Shown here in pieces: positions 20,276 to 28,976 of a stretch of DNA of 64,000 nucleotides (positions are counted from its first letter, which is position 1; each line of letters starts with the position of its first letter). The DNA comes from Algoriphagus sp. CAU 1675 (lineage in GTDB: Bacteria > Bacteroidota > Bacteroidia > Cytophagales > Cyclobacteriaceae). The notes under the pieces are model-generated. The model searched no databases and was not told the DNA's origin. It saw only the letters and a program-made list of their open reading frames with translations. The position numbers and the translations under genes are program-made. The stretch spans positions 372,001 to 436,000 of the forward strand of contig NZ_JARHUI010000004.1 of the NCBI RefSeq assembly GCF_029222925.1, read 5' to 3'.

Positions 20276-21718
20276 TTATCCATCTTCGGAGTTTTTAACA
20301 AAAAAATCAGTTGAAAAATTCACCAAATACAATTCTTCAGTAGATCTAGTCACTGCCGTATACAGCCATCTGACAAAGTCCTTGTCTATTTTTCCATCCG
20401 GCAAGAAACCCTGATCCACAAAGACGGCCTTCCATTGACCTCCCTGAGCTTTGTGACAGGTCAGCGCATAGGCAAACTTCACCTGCAAAGCATTGAGGTA
20501 AGGATCTTTGCGAATCAGCTCCAAACGCTCCTGCTTCTTTTCCACATCAGCATAGTCTTCCGCCACTTGGTCATAAAGACTCCGATATTGTTCCCTAGTC
20601 AAGGAAGGGCTGGGCGAATATAGCGTGTCCAATATCACCTTTGCTTCAAAATGCGGCTCATCTGGGTAGTCCAAAAGCCGAAGTTCCAAAGTTGCAAATC
20701 GAAACCCGTAAAGTTCTTCAAAGGACCGGATCTTCATCACTTCTGCCATATCCCCATTGGCGAGGAAATTCACCTGATCCGACTCGGCCATATAGGTGTA
20801 ATTGTTTTTGACAATCATGAGCAGATCCCCAGTGTTGATCTCGTCCTCATAAAAATGGATCACTTTTCGGATGTACAGATTATACTGCACTGCAGCTTTG
20901 TTGGACCTCGTAACAATTACCGTGTTTTCAGTACCGAACTTATCATAAGCATAGCGCAAGCCGTCTTCAAGCCTCTCACTCTTCATCTTGAAAATATCCC
21001 GAAAGGATGAAGTGATGATCTTTACATTGGGCGTATCAGAAAGCAACTGCTCCCGAAGTCTAGTGGCATTATATAGGATCCCTGATTCCATCCTTTGTCT
21101 CATCACCTCGGTCAGTTCAATTTGTTCTGCATGGAGTCTGAAATGCCTTAATAAATAATTGGCCTCCAAAGCAGGACTGTATTCACTTCCAACCGGAGGA
21201 AGCTGTGCAGTATCCCCGACCAGTAAGAGTCTATTATCCTTACCGCTAAAGACAAATTGAATTAAATCACCCAACAAGTTGCCCGACATCCCACCATCAT
21301 CCGCCAGCATGGAGGACTCGTCTACAATGAATACGGTTTCTTTATAATAATTTCTTTGAAGAATAAAGCCCCCTCCCATGGTTCCGGGATCCCCTTTGGG
21401 TTTGTAAATAATCTTATGGATGGTATATGCTCCTCTTCCGCTGTAATTGCTCATCACCTTGGCAGCTCTTCCCGTTGGGGCAAGCAATAAGGGTCGGAGA
21501 TTGAAAGCATGCAGACTCTTTACCAATGAAGAAATCACCGAGGTCTTTCCGGTTCCTGCATAGCCCCGAAGAACAAAAGTTGGCTTGGATTCCGGATCAG
21601 CCATCAAAAACTCGTTCATCTTTTGAAAAAATTCAGCTTGCCCTTCTGTTGGTGCGAAAGGGAAATTTTTCTCCAGAAGAATCGAAGGCTTGCTAGACGG
21701 CTGCTTATCTTTACCCAT
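20276..21718 (-). CDS. RecD/Dda-like SF1 helicase
   Basis: A 480-residue superfamily 1B ATPase. Motifs: Walker A GYAGTGKT (52-59), motif Ia APTGRAAKVM, motif II IVDESSM (131-137), motif III VGDTAQLPPVGS, and the UvrD_C_2-type C-terminus with TCHKAQGGQW and YTAVTRS. Such proteins unwind DNA 5'-3' and resemble the Dda/RecD2 core without the N-terminal extension. No RecB or RecC gene is nearby. It is divergent from a Nudix gene with only a 14-base gap. Confidence 0.92.
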   Translation of the reverse strand: MGKDKQPSSKPSILLEKNFPFAPTEGQAEFFQKMNEFLMADPESKPTFVLRGYAGTGKTSVISSLVKSLHAFNLRPLLLAPTGRAAKVMSNYSGRGAYTIHKIIYKPKGDPGTMGGGFILQRNYYKETVFIVDESSMLADDGGMSGNLLGDLIQFVFSGKDNRLLLVGDTAQLPPVGSEYSPALEANYLLRHFRLHAEQIELTEVMRQRMESGILYNATRLREQLLSDTPNVKIITSSFRDIFKMKSERLEDGLRYAYDKFGTENTVIVTRSNKAAVQYNLYIRKVIHFYEDEINTGDLLMIVKNNYTYMAESDQVNFLANGDMAEVMKIRSFEELYGFRFATLELRLLDYPDEPHFEAKVILDTLYSPSPSLTREQYRSLYDQVAEDYADVEKKQERLELIRKDPYLNALQVKFAYALTCHKAQGGQWKAVFVDQGFLPDGKIDKDFVRWLYTAVTRSTEELYLVNFSTDFFVKNSEDG

Positions 21719-21732
21719 AGAAGCGAAAGTAA

Positions 21733-22242
21733 ATGACTCCTGACAAAATCAGTAAAGAAATTGAGGCAAAGTTTGGAAATCAATTCCGAACAAGGGTAAA
21801 TGGGCTGTTGATCCGCGAGGAGAAAATCCTAATGGTAAAGCACCTTATGGGAAACGGGAAAATTCTTTGGTCCGTACCTGGAGGAGGAATGCATTTTGGT
21901 CAAAATGCAAAAGAAAATCTCAAGAGGGAATTTAAAGAAGAGTGTGGTTTGGAAGTAGAGGTTGGGGATTTTCAATTTGTCCATGAATTTCTTCAACCAC
22001 CCCTACATGCCATTGAGCTTTTCTTTGAAATCAAAAGCTACTCGGGAAATCCAGTTTTAGGATTTGATCCAGAATTGCATGAAGAGAATCAAATTCTTTC
22101 CGATATTGCGTGGATGAATATTGAATCTATCCGTTCTTTGCCAAAAGAATCCCTTCATCATGTCTTTTGGGGAATTAAATCCCTTCAGGACATAGGTTTG
22201 TGGAAAGGATATTTTAATTTTGAAAATATTTCTATAAAATAG
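21733..22242 (+). CDS. Nudix hydrolase with an E-to-Q change in the Nudix box
   Basis: A 169-residue Nudix-fold pyrophosphohydrolase. The Nudix box runs GGGMHFGQNAKENLKREF then KEECGL: the REFKEECGL catalytic part is intact, but the first glutamate of the G-x5-E pattern is Q. The metal-binding glutamates (REUxEE) remain, so activity is plausible. Substrate unknown. The start (ATG) is 14 bases from the divergent helicase gene. Confidence 0.9.
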   Translation: MTPDKISKEIEAKFGNQFRTRVNGLLIREEKILMVKHLMGNGKILWSVPGGGMHFGQNAKENLKREFKEECGLEVEVGDFQFVHEFLQPPLHAIELFFEIKSYSGNPVLGFDPELHEENQILSDIAWMNIESIRSLPKESLHHVFWGIKSLQDIGLWKGYFNFENISIK

Positions 22243-22292
22243 CACGTTTTAAAAACCTTCAACCTTACCCCAGATTTTAAAATTTCAACAAA

Positions 22293-22874
22293 ATGAATCT
22301 AACCAAAGTATTATCCTTTGTTTTCTTACTGGTCGCAATTGGACTTGGCTACCTTCTATGGAAAGGCGTAGATGATGTTGTAGAAGAAGAAAAGAGAATC
22401 GCCCTAATCGAAGGAGCTATCATTGACAAACTACAAATGCTTCGCGATGCCCAGCTTGCCTACCAGGCTTCCAATGGTAAATATGCCGACAACTGGAATG
22501 ATCTGAAAAATTTCATCGCGGAAGGTAAAATCTGGATTGTAGAAAGAACAGAAACGACCAAACTTCTGGAATACGGAAAAGAAGAAACCACAGTAACATT
22601 TGACACCTTGGGTTCTGTTAATGTGATTGACTCCTTATTCAACGAGCGCAAATTCCCTGAATTCAACTTGGAGGCTTTGGCCGTAGTTCCAGGTTCAGGA
22701 GGAAAATTATTTGAATTCTTCGCTGACAAAGTTGAGCGTAACTCATACGAAATCAATGTATTCGAAATCAGAGACCCTGATCCTATCAATCCGGAAAGAA
22801 GATTGAACAACAACGAAAAAGCATTGAAAGTAGGATCCAGAACCGACGCATCTACAGAAGGTAACTGGAAGTAA
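22293..22874 (+). CDS. Conserved membrane-anchored protein of unknown function
   Basis: A 193-residue protein with an N-terminal helix (about 5-24) and an exported body. Segments such as LQMLRDAQLAYQASNGKYAD resemble the alpha-helix then loop of type II pseudopilin-like proteins, but the N-terminal prepilin motif is absent. I do not recognise a family with confidence. It is followed after 12 bases by DUF3822 in the same frame and then coaD, so it likely belongs to that small operon. Confidence 0.75.
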   Translation: MNLTKVLSFVFLLVAIGLGYLLWKGVDDVVEEEKRIALIEGAIIDKLQMLRDAQLAYQASNGKYADNWNDLKNFIAEGKIWIVERTETTKLLEYGKEETTVTFDTLGSVNVIDSLFNERKFPEFNLEALAVVPGSGGKLFEFFADKVERNSYEINVFEIRDPDPINPERRLNNNEKALKVGSRTDASTEGNWK

Positions 22875-22886
22875 TCCAACAGGATC

Positions 22887-23705
22887 TTGGAAAACTTTTT
22901 AAAAGTATTTAAAAGTGATAGGTTTGATGTGGAAGACACAGCGAGCCTATCACTTTTTTTATACCCTGATTCTTTGGTCATTTTCGCCAAAGACAAGAAT
23001 CAGGCGAACATGGGAATCCATCTTTATTCAAAATTCAATTGGTCAGACCTGGAAAAGCTGATCGTATCCGATCCTTTTTTAAAACTGGATGTCCCTGCTA
23101 ATGTCTATTTGCATCATGCTGGTTTTAGTTTAGTACCCGGGGTATTGTTCTCCCCAGGAAATGAAGCTAGCTATCTTTCCTTTGTTCAGGACTTGCCAAA
23201 AGACCTTGAGTTTTACAACACTCCACTGGACAGCAATAACCTTCAAGTGGTATCCTTCGTGGACCATAAGATCAAGAAAGCTTTGGAGGCAAGATTTTCG
23301 GAACTGAATTTCTATCATGGTTCTTGCTCTTTCCTCTCCTATCTTTTCAAGGAACGCTTCAATCTTATTGGTCAGGAGATCCTGATCAACGTATTTGGCA
23401 AACACATGTATGTGGCTGCTTTTACCGACCAGGAATTGAGCACTTTCAACATGTTTGAAATCAATAATAAAGAGGACATCCTTAAGTATGCCTTGATCTT
23501 GATCAGCCAGTTGAAATACGACAGAAACCACGTGAGAGTCAATCTATATGGCGTGCCCTCCAAATCAGACATAACGGAAGACTGGGGAAAGGAGTATTTT
23601 CAGAACTTTCGGATACTCACTCCACATGCCAACCAGAATTATTCCCACGGATTCAAACATCTCAAAGATCTTGGGCTTTTTGAAGTCTCTTGGCAATACA
23701 GCTAA
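22887..23705 (+). CDS. DUF3822 family protein
   Basis: A 272-residue protein of the DUF3822 family (ASKHA/actin-like fold predicted, as for PilM-like proteins): LSLFLYPDSLVIFAKD near the start and NVFGKHMYVAAFTD at mid length. In Bacteroidota it is habitually next to coaD, as here. The start is a TTG at 22887, the first possible codon after the in-frame TAA of the preceding gene; no in-frame ATG occurs before the conserved region. Function unknown. Confidence 0.85.
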   Translation: MENFLKVFKSDRFDVEDTASLSLFLYPDSLVIFAKDKNQANMGIHLYSKFNWSDLEKLIVSDPFLKLDVPANVYLHHAGFSLVPGVLFSPGNEASYLSFVQDLPKDLEFYNTPLDSNNLQVVSFVDHKIKKALEARFSELNFYHGSCSFLSYLFKERFNLIGQEILINVFGKHMYVAAFTDQELSTFNMFEINNKEDILKYALILISQLKYDRNHVRVNLYGVPSKSDITEDWGKEYFQNFRILTPHANQNYSHGFKHLKDLGLFEVSWQYS

Positions 23706-23708
23706 ATC

Positions 23709-24164
23709 ATGAAAAAAATAGCGATTTTCCCCGGTTCCTTTGATCCCTATACAATGGGGCACCATGACATTGTCATGAGAAGCCTCAATATTTTTGATGA
23801 GGTCATCATCGGCATTGGATATAATTCCACCAAAAAAAACCGCTATTTCGAAATTGAATTAATGGTGGAAAAAATCGAAAGTGTCTACAGGGATATTCCA
23901 GGGGTGAAAGTGGTGGTATATAATGAACTTACCTCTACCCTTGCCAAAAAACACGAAGCTGGATTTTTAATTAGGGGATTAAGAAACACGACTGATTTTG
24001 AATACGAAAATACGATCAGTCAAATGAACCGCTATCTAAATGAAAACCTGGAAACGGTCTTTCTGATCACATCTCCCCAATTTGCAGCTATCAGCTCCAC
24101 CGTAATTCGGGAAGTTCACCGCTATGGAGGGGATGTCAATGAGTTTTTACCCTACGAAATCTAG
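23709..24164 (+). CDS. coaD: Phosphopantetheine adenylyltransferase
   Basis: A 151-residue enzyme making dephospho-CoA from 4'-phosphopantetheine and ATP. Motifs: FPGSFDPYTMGHHDI (nucleotidyltransferase T/HxGH as MGHH), LIRGLRNTTDFEYE and ISSTVIRE. Length is canonical. It begins 3 bases after DUF3822 and its stop overlaps the convergent Nudix stop by four bases (24161-24164). Confidence 0.98.
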   Translation: MKKIAIFPGSFDPYTMGHHDIVMRSLNIFDEVIIGIGYNSTKKNRYFEIELMVEKIESVYRDIPGVKVVVYNELTSTLAKKHEAGFLIRGLRNTTDFEYENTISQMNRYLNENLETVFLITSPQFAAISSTVIREVHRYGGDVNEFLPYEI

Positions 24165-24832
24165 AATTTTTTCTTTAAAAATTGCTTGAAAAGCCATCGC
24201 ATCGAAGGATATGAATTGATTAGGGCGGTTTTGGCCTCTGCCTCAGGGAACCAGTGAATATCATCAATCCCTTCCTCTTTCTGAGGCTTCATCCCTGAAT
24301 CATCTATGCAATGCATCGCATACCAGTAGGTTTTCTTAAGAATACTTTTCCGGTTTTGTGTGTAGGTGTGCCAGGTATTGCAAATATGCTTCCCCAATCT
24401 CACTTCTATGGCACATTCTTCTTCCACTTCCCTAACTGCGCACTGTGCCGGGGTTTCTCCCTTATCAAATTTACCCTTTGGAAAATCCCATTTTCCCAAT
24501 CGGTAAATCAACAAAACCCAATCGGATTTAAGCACCACACCTCCAGCAGCCCGAATAATAAAAAATCTACTTTTCACAAAGTCCTTTAGCGCAGGCTTAT
24601 CCTCAGACACTAAGGTCACTGAATCCAGATCTTTTAGCTTTCGGGTCCTTAGTTGGTAAAGTATCCGGATAATCATATCCTGATTTGGCTCATGAAAAAG
24701 CACATCATCTTTCCACAGGTTGGCAGGGGGACATTCATCAGAAGGATTAAAAATGGCTTCGAATTTTCTTTCCGAGCCCAATTCCTTATAACTGATCAGG
24801 TCAAGCGGTTTATCGTTAATGAAGATTCTCAT
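24161..24832 (-). CDS. Nudix hydrolase with an N-terminal extension
   Basis: A 223-residue protein. An N-terminal domain of about 70 residues without recognised motifs is followed by a Nudix domain (about 80-215) with the box PKGKFDKGETPAQCAVREV then EEECAIEV. The box is complete apart from A where G is usual near its end. The length and PKGK motif recall Ap4A or diphosphoinositol-polyphosphate-type hydrolases, but substrate is not assigned. Convergent with coaD. Confidence 0.87.
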   Translation of the reverse strand: MRIFINDKPLDLISYKELGSERKFEAIFNPSDECPPANLWKDDVLFHEPNQDMIIRILYQLRTRKLKDLDSVTLVSEDKPALKDFVKSRFFIIRAAGGVVLKSDWVLLIYRLGKWDFPKGKFDKGETPAQCAVREVEEECAIEVRLGKHICNTWHTYTQNRKSILKKTYWYAMHCIDDSGMKPQKEEGIDDIHWFPEAEAKTALINSYPSMRWLFKQFLKKKF

Positions 24833-24899
24833 AGTGGGGAATCGTGAATCACTGGGTGGTTTTGGTCAAAAATGCATAAATTTTTTACTTGCTACAACC

Positions 24900-24926
24900 T
24901 TGACTCAGCTTAATCGGTTATTTTTG
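24900..24926 (+). promoter_or_regulatory. Candidate pyrE promoter (TTG, TATTTTTG) abutting the ATG
   Basis: TTG at 24900-24902, a 16-base gap and TATTTTTG at 24919-24926, then the ATG at 24931. If used, transcription would start at or next to the initiation codon, giving a leaderless mRNA. Confidence 0.45.
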
Positions 24927-24930
24927 AAGT

Positions 24931-25575
24931 ATGGAAATTTTAGATCCCACCGTTGCAGCAGAAGTAGCCGATAGGTTACTGGAAATAGAAGCAATCCGAC
25001 TTCAACCTGAAAAGCCTTTCATCTGGGCATCTGGATGGAAATCTCCGATTTATTGTGATAATAGGCTTTCGCTTTCTTTCCCAAAAGTCCGGTCACTAAT
25101 CAAGGAAAATCTAGTTAGAAGTATTCAGCATTTCTTTCCTGATGTTGAAGCCATTGCGGGAGTTGCCACAGCAGGTATCCCTCAAGGGGCACTTCTGGCC
25201 AATGACTTGGATCTTCCATTTATCTATGTCCGCTCCAAACCTAAAGGACATGGCATGGAAAACATGATAGAAGGCAAAATAGTCCCTGGACAGAAAGTTG
25301 TGGTGATTGAGGATTTGGTTTCTACCGGAGGCAGTTCCTTGAAGGCTGTTCAGGATTTGCGAAATGCCGGATTTGAAGTTCTTGGTATGGTTGCGATTTT
25401 CAGTTATGGCTTTGGTGTTGCCGATGAAAATTTCAAAAAATCTAAGGTCAGACTAATTGTACTTTCTCATTATGAGGCCTTACTTCCCAGAGCAGTACAT
25501 AGAAATTACGTGACTGATGAGACCCTAAAATCCCTTTCCTCCTGGAGGCAAGACCCCGCCAATTGGAATCCTTAA
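24931..25575 (+). CDS. pyrE: Orotate phosphoribosyltransferase
   Basis: A 214-residue enzyme of UMP synthesis that joins orotate to PRPP. Motifs: FIWASGWKSPIYCDNR near 31-46 (the conserved SGxxSxxYxD), the catalytic loop RSKPKGHG, and the PRPP-binding VVVIEDLVSTGGSS. Length is normal. It is a single gene with a strong terminator immediately after it. Confidence 0.97.
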   Translation: MEILDPTVAAEVADRLLEIEAIRLQPEKPFIWASGWKSPIYCDNRLSLSFPKVRSLIKENLVRSIQHFFPDVEAIAGVATAGIPQGALLANDLDLPFIYVRSKPKGHGMENMIEGKIVPGQKVVVIEDLVSTGGSSLKAVQDLRNAGFEVLGMVAIFSYGFGVADENFKKSKVRLIVLSHYEALLPRAVHRNYVTDETLKSLSSWRQDPANWNP

Positions 25576-25582
25576 AAATATC

Positions 25583-25610
25583 AATGCCGATTAGTTCGGC
25601 ATTTTTTTTT
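25583..25610 (+). terminator. Rho-independent terminator of pyrE
   Basis: An 8-bp perfect stem (25583-25590 with 25596-25603), 5-base loop, then nine T. Confidence 0.9.
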
Positions 25611-25666
25611 GCTTTCTCCTACAAAATAAAGTCAGTCAGAAGTAAGATTTCACCTGTCAACAAGGG

Positions 25667-26188
25667 TTAAACCCTGTATTCCGACTGAGGGGAAGTGGAT
25701 ACTTTTTGTAACAAAAAGCGCTGAATCAATCCCCAGAGCAGCACTAGGACTGTAAAGGCAACCAGGATCCATTTAGCAGAAGTGCAAATGGACGCAAAAA
25801 CAGCCAAACTGTCATTTTCATATGGAAAAAGCCTAAGCATTTGCAGGATCGACATATTTTCCAATAGATCAAAAAAAGCAATCAAAAGCGGCAATTTGAT
25901 TAAAAGCTTATTTCCCCAAATTTTATAGAGAAGCCCTACCAAGGCTAAACTGTAAAATATCATGTACGGAAAATCCAAAAACCAGATCCCAGTTCTGTAG
26001 AGATCACGATTGGCAAGACTCATATTTCCCAGGGTAGAATAGGCTTCTTCAACGGAATAGGCAAACCTTAGATCCAAGGCCCAATCTTTGGGAATAAAAT
26101 GGCTTAGTAGAAAATTAAAGATGATTGAAACAATGAATAGTCCAAATAAAATGGGCTTTCTGTCCAAAAGATTTAAAATTCTTGACAT
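25667..26188 (-). CDS. Four-helix membrane protein of unknown function
   Basis: A 173-residue protein with predicted helices near 13-32, 70-90, 96-115 and 133-155 and a short polar C-terminus. Features include RDLYRTGIWFLDFPYMIFYSL and LIAFFDLLENMSILQML, with an acidic F-D-L-L-E-N motif in the third helix. I do not recognise the family. It starts with MSRILNLLDRK. Upstream gene is the gamma-carbonic anhydrase, 97 bases away in the same direction. Confidence 0.75.
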   Translation of the reverse strand: MSRILNLLDRKPILFGLFIVSIIFNFLLSHFIPKDWALDLRFAYSVEEAYSTLGNMSLANRDLYRTGIWFLDFPYMIFYSLALVGLLYKIWGNKLLIKLPLLIAFFDLLENMSILQMLRLFPYENDSLAVFASICTSAKWILVAFTVLVLLWGLIQRFLLQKVSTSPQSEYRV

Positions 26189-26285
26189 AAAAATATATTT
26201 AAAAGTAAATCAATCTGATTCAAAGTAAGTCATTTATGAAAAGCAATGAAAAAAATCGGACGGATAATTTCTCTAAAGGTTTTTC

Positions 26286-26807
26286 TTACTCTCCTTTAAA
26301 CCATTGTGAATACATGGGGTAATTTCGGGCAGTCCGAAGAATCACTTCTTCCATTTCCGGGCCTGTGGACTTTACCTTTTTGGCAGGCATCCCTGCATAA
26401 ATTGAATTGGCTTCCACCACAGTATTTGCCAGCACCACGGCACCTGCAGCAATCACAGCACCGGAATGCACGACTGCTCCATCCATCACTATTGCCCCCA
26501 TGCCGATCAGTACGCGATCATGAATCGTGCAACCGTGAACAATAGCATTGTGTGCTATAGAAACCTGGTTACCAATGTAAGTACCTGCTTTTTTATAAGT
26601 ACAGTGAATCACTGCTCCATCCTGAATATTGGTGTCATCACCAATTCGAATTTCATTTACATCTCCCCTGACTACGGCATTGAACCAAACGGTACAGTTC
26701 TTTCCCATGACCACATCGCCCACGACTGTTGCATTTGGAGCAAGCCAACAATCTTCCCCGAATTCTGGACTTTTACCGTTCACTCCCATGATTAATGCCT
26801 TTCCCAT
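26286..26807 (-). CDS. Gamma-carbonic-anhydrase family protein (YrdA/PaaY-like)
   Basis: A 173-residue left-handed beta-helix with hexapeptide repeats through most of its length and a C-terminal helix. The metal-binding histidines are all present at H68, H86 and H91 (AVIH, SIAHNAIVH), with the RGD-type loop VVRGDVNEIRIG. The fold forms trimers; bacterial members include active and inactive anhydrases and thioesterase-linked proteins, so activity is not certain. Confidence 0.92.
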   Translation of the reverse strand: MGKALIMGVNGKSPEFGEDCWLAPNATVVGDVVMGKNCTVWFNAVVRGDVNEIRIGDDTNIQDGAVIHCTYKKAGTYIGNQVSIAHNAIVHGCTIHDRVLIGMGAIVMDGAVVHSGAVIAAGAVVLANTVVEANSIYAGMPAKKVKSTGPEMEEVILRTARNYPMYSQWFKGE

Positions 26808-26857
26808 AACCTCCTCTTTTTTGAGATGAAATATTTTAAATCAAAGTTCATTTTTTT

Positions 26858-26889
26858 TTTGAAGGATGTGAACTTTTTGTGCAATTTTG
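26858..26889 (+). promoter_or_regulatory. Candidate YceI-gene promoter (TTTG-N20-CAATTTTG)
   Basis: A TTTG at 26858-26861 and a one-mismatch -7 box at 26882-26889 with a 20-base gap, the normal spacing. It lies about 55 bases before the start codon. Confidence 0.4.
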
Positions 26890-26943
26890 TCTTTGATGTA
26901 TATACATTTAATTTCAAGACACTAAATCAACAATTTAAAAATC

Positions 26944-27666
26944 ATGAAAATTATCAAACAATCAACTTTCGTTTTAGCTGCAGCTTTACTTGCTTATGCA
27001 TGTAACAAACCCGCTGACACGGTTGAAACCACAGAGGCTCAGGAAGTAGCTGAAGTAACTGGAACCACCCTTTCCCTAAAAACCAATGAAAGTACAATTG
27101 CTTGGACTGGATACAAACCTGCCGGCAAACATTTCGGCAAGATCCCGGCAACAGAAGGTTTTGTTGCAGTTGCAGGAAATGAAATCACAGGTGGATCTTT
27201 TAAATTCGACATCCCAGGTCTAACCATTGAGGATATGGAAGCTGGTTCAGAATTCCACGGAAAACTCTACACCCATCTTCAGTCAGCTGATTTCTTTGAT
27301 GCTGCAAACCATCCTGAGGCAACATTCGAAATTACTTCCGTAGAGCCTTTCACATCCAATGACCAGATCACAGATAAAGAAGAATTTGTATCTGAATACA
27401 CTCCTGCTTCAGACAGTTCACTTAGCCCTGAGGCTCCGACTCATTGGGTTAGCGGAAACTTGACTATGAGAGGAACAACCAAAAACATCAAATTCCCAGC
27501 AGCAATTTCTATCGAAAATGGAGCTGTTTCTGCAAAAGCTGGATTTAACATTGACCGAACTGCTTGGGGACTTGCTTATGGTGATGAAGCAACCGCAGCA
27601 GACAAAGCAAAGGATCAGTTTATCTACAATTCCGTTTCCTTGGTTTTGGATGTAAAAGCTGAATAA
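26944..27666 (+). CDS. YceI family lipoprotein
   Basis: A 240-residue lipoprotein (signal peptide with lipobox LAYAC, C20). After an acidic linker it has the YceI lipocalin-like domain (about 42-240): IAWTGYKPAGKHFGKI, GGSFKFDI, HPEATFEIT and a C-terminal KAGFNIDRTAWGLAYG. The fold binds isoprenoid-quinone-like lipids in known members. Monocistronic with its own promoter candidate and terminator. Confidence 0.93.
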   Translation: MKIIKQSTFVLAAALLAYACNKPADTVETTEAQEVAEVTGTTLSLKTNESTIAWTGYKPAGKHFGKIPATEGFVAVAGNEITGGSFKFDIPGLTIEDMEAGSEFHGKLYTHLQSADFFDAANHPEATFEITSVEPFTSNDQITDKEEFVSEYTPASDSSLSPEAPTHWVSGNLTMRGTTKNIKFPAAISIENGAVSAKAGFNIDRTAWGLAYGDEATAADKAKDQFIYNSVSLVLDVKAE

Positions 27667-27684
27667 ACTAAACCAATTTCACTT

Positions 27685-27717
27685 AAAGAGGAATTCTCAG
27701 GGATTCCTCTTTTTTTT
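27685..27717 (+). terminator. Rho-independent terminator of the YceI gene
   Basis: An 8-bp stem (27687-27694 with 27703-27710, loop 8) followed by seven T, 9 bases before the pabB start. Confidence 0.9.
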
Positions 27718-27725
27718 GTATCTCC

Positions 27726-28976
27726 ATGAATGAGAACACTTTTAAATATCCATTGCCCAAGGGGAATTGGATCCCCAACTTCCTGAAATGGGCAGATAGC
27801 ATTTACCCTTATTTCATCTGGATGGACGGGAATTCTTATCCTTATAATGAAGGGGCTTTTGAAAGGAAATTTTTGGCAGGACATGAAGTTCTATCGACTT
27901 CTGAAATTTGGTCAAATCCTGAAATCAAAAAAGCCGGGATCATCAGCTATGAATACAAAAACAGGCTGGAAGACTTAGAAAGTAACAACCGAGCAATCCT
28001 TGACCTTCCGGAGCTTCTTTTTTTTAAGGCAGACCTGGAAATCAAAGCTTGAGGAGATCATCTGATTTCTAATCAGAAACTGAATGATGATTTTTGGGAT
28101 GCTTTAAAAGAACCAAATGACAACACCCCAATCCAAAACTATCCCATCCAACCTCAGGCACATTCCAGCAAAAAAGAGTACCTCGAAGCAATCAAAAAAA
28201 TAAAGCATGAAATCACCGAAGGGAATACCTATGAATTGAACTTTTGCCAGGCATTCTCAGCCCAATTTGAGCAATTTGACCCTATAGAGAGCTACATAAA
28301 TCTCAACAGCATCTCACCTATGCCCTTTTCGGCCTTATTCAAGGCAAAAAGCACATGGCTTATATCCGCATCCCCAGAGCGGTTTCTTAAGAAAAAAGGT
28401 TCTAATTTGATCGCTCAGCCCATTAAAGGAACCATAAGAAGAGGATGCAATCCAGAAGAAGACCAAAAAAACAGAGAGCTACTATTCCAAAGTGAAAAGG
28501 AACGTGCAGAAAACCTGATGATCACGGATTTGACGAGAAATGATTTATCGAAAGTCTCCGAAACCGGATCAGTAAAGGTATCCGAACTCTTCGGCATCTA
28601 TCCGCTGCCCAAGGTTTTCCAGATGGTCAGTACAGTTAAATCCATTGTTAAACCAAATACATCTTTGGAAGAAATCCTTTCATCAACTTTCCCAATGGGC
28701 AGCATGACCGGCGCCCCCAAGATCAAAACCATGGAGCTCATAGAAGAGTTGGAGAACTTCCAAAGAGGATGGTTTTCAGGGGCCTTGGGATGGATTGACG
28801 AAAAGGGGGATTTTGATTTTTCGGTCGTCATCCGGAGTGTCATTGCAGATTTAAGCACAAAAAAACTCTATTTTGCAGTAGGGAGTGCAATCACTATCGA
28901 TGCTGATGCAGAATCCGAATATGAGGAATGTCTCCTCAAGGCCAGCGCAATTTTGGAGGTACTGAGTGGAAAATGA
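27726..28976 (+). pseudogene. pabB: Aminodeoxychorismate/anthranilate synthase component I-like gene broken by one in-frame TGA
   Basis: One continuous frame of 417 codons from the ATG at 27726 to the TGA at 28974-28976 is interrupted only by a TGA at 28050-28052 (codon 109). Before it lies a typical PabB N-terminal half-domain (107 residues); after it the frame stays open through SSKKEYLEAIKKIKHEI, GNTYELNFCQ, PIKGTIRRG, the chorismate-binding GSMTGAPKIKTMELIEELE and FAVGSAITIDADAESEYEE. The rest shows no decay, so this is a recent nonsense mutation (for example CGA or GGA to TGA), a sequencing error, or a recoded stop. If real, folate p-aminobenzoate synthesis would depend on another copy. 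It overlaps dinB by 11 bases. Confidence 0.85.

Noticed and set aside
22460..22996. 178-residue antisense ORF across the unknown gene and DUF3822 start
   Set aside because: Overlaps two real genes on the other strand; Ser/Asn-rich with no motif.
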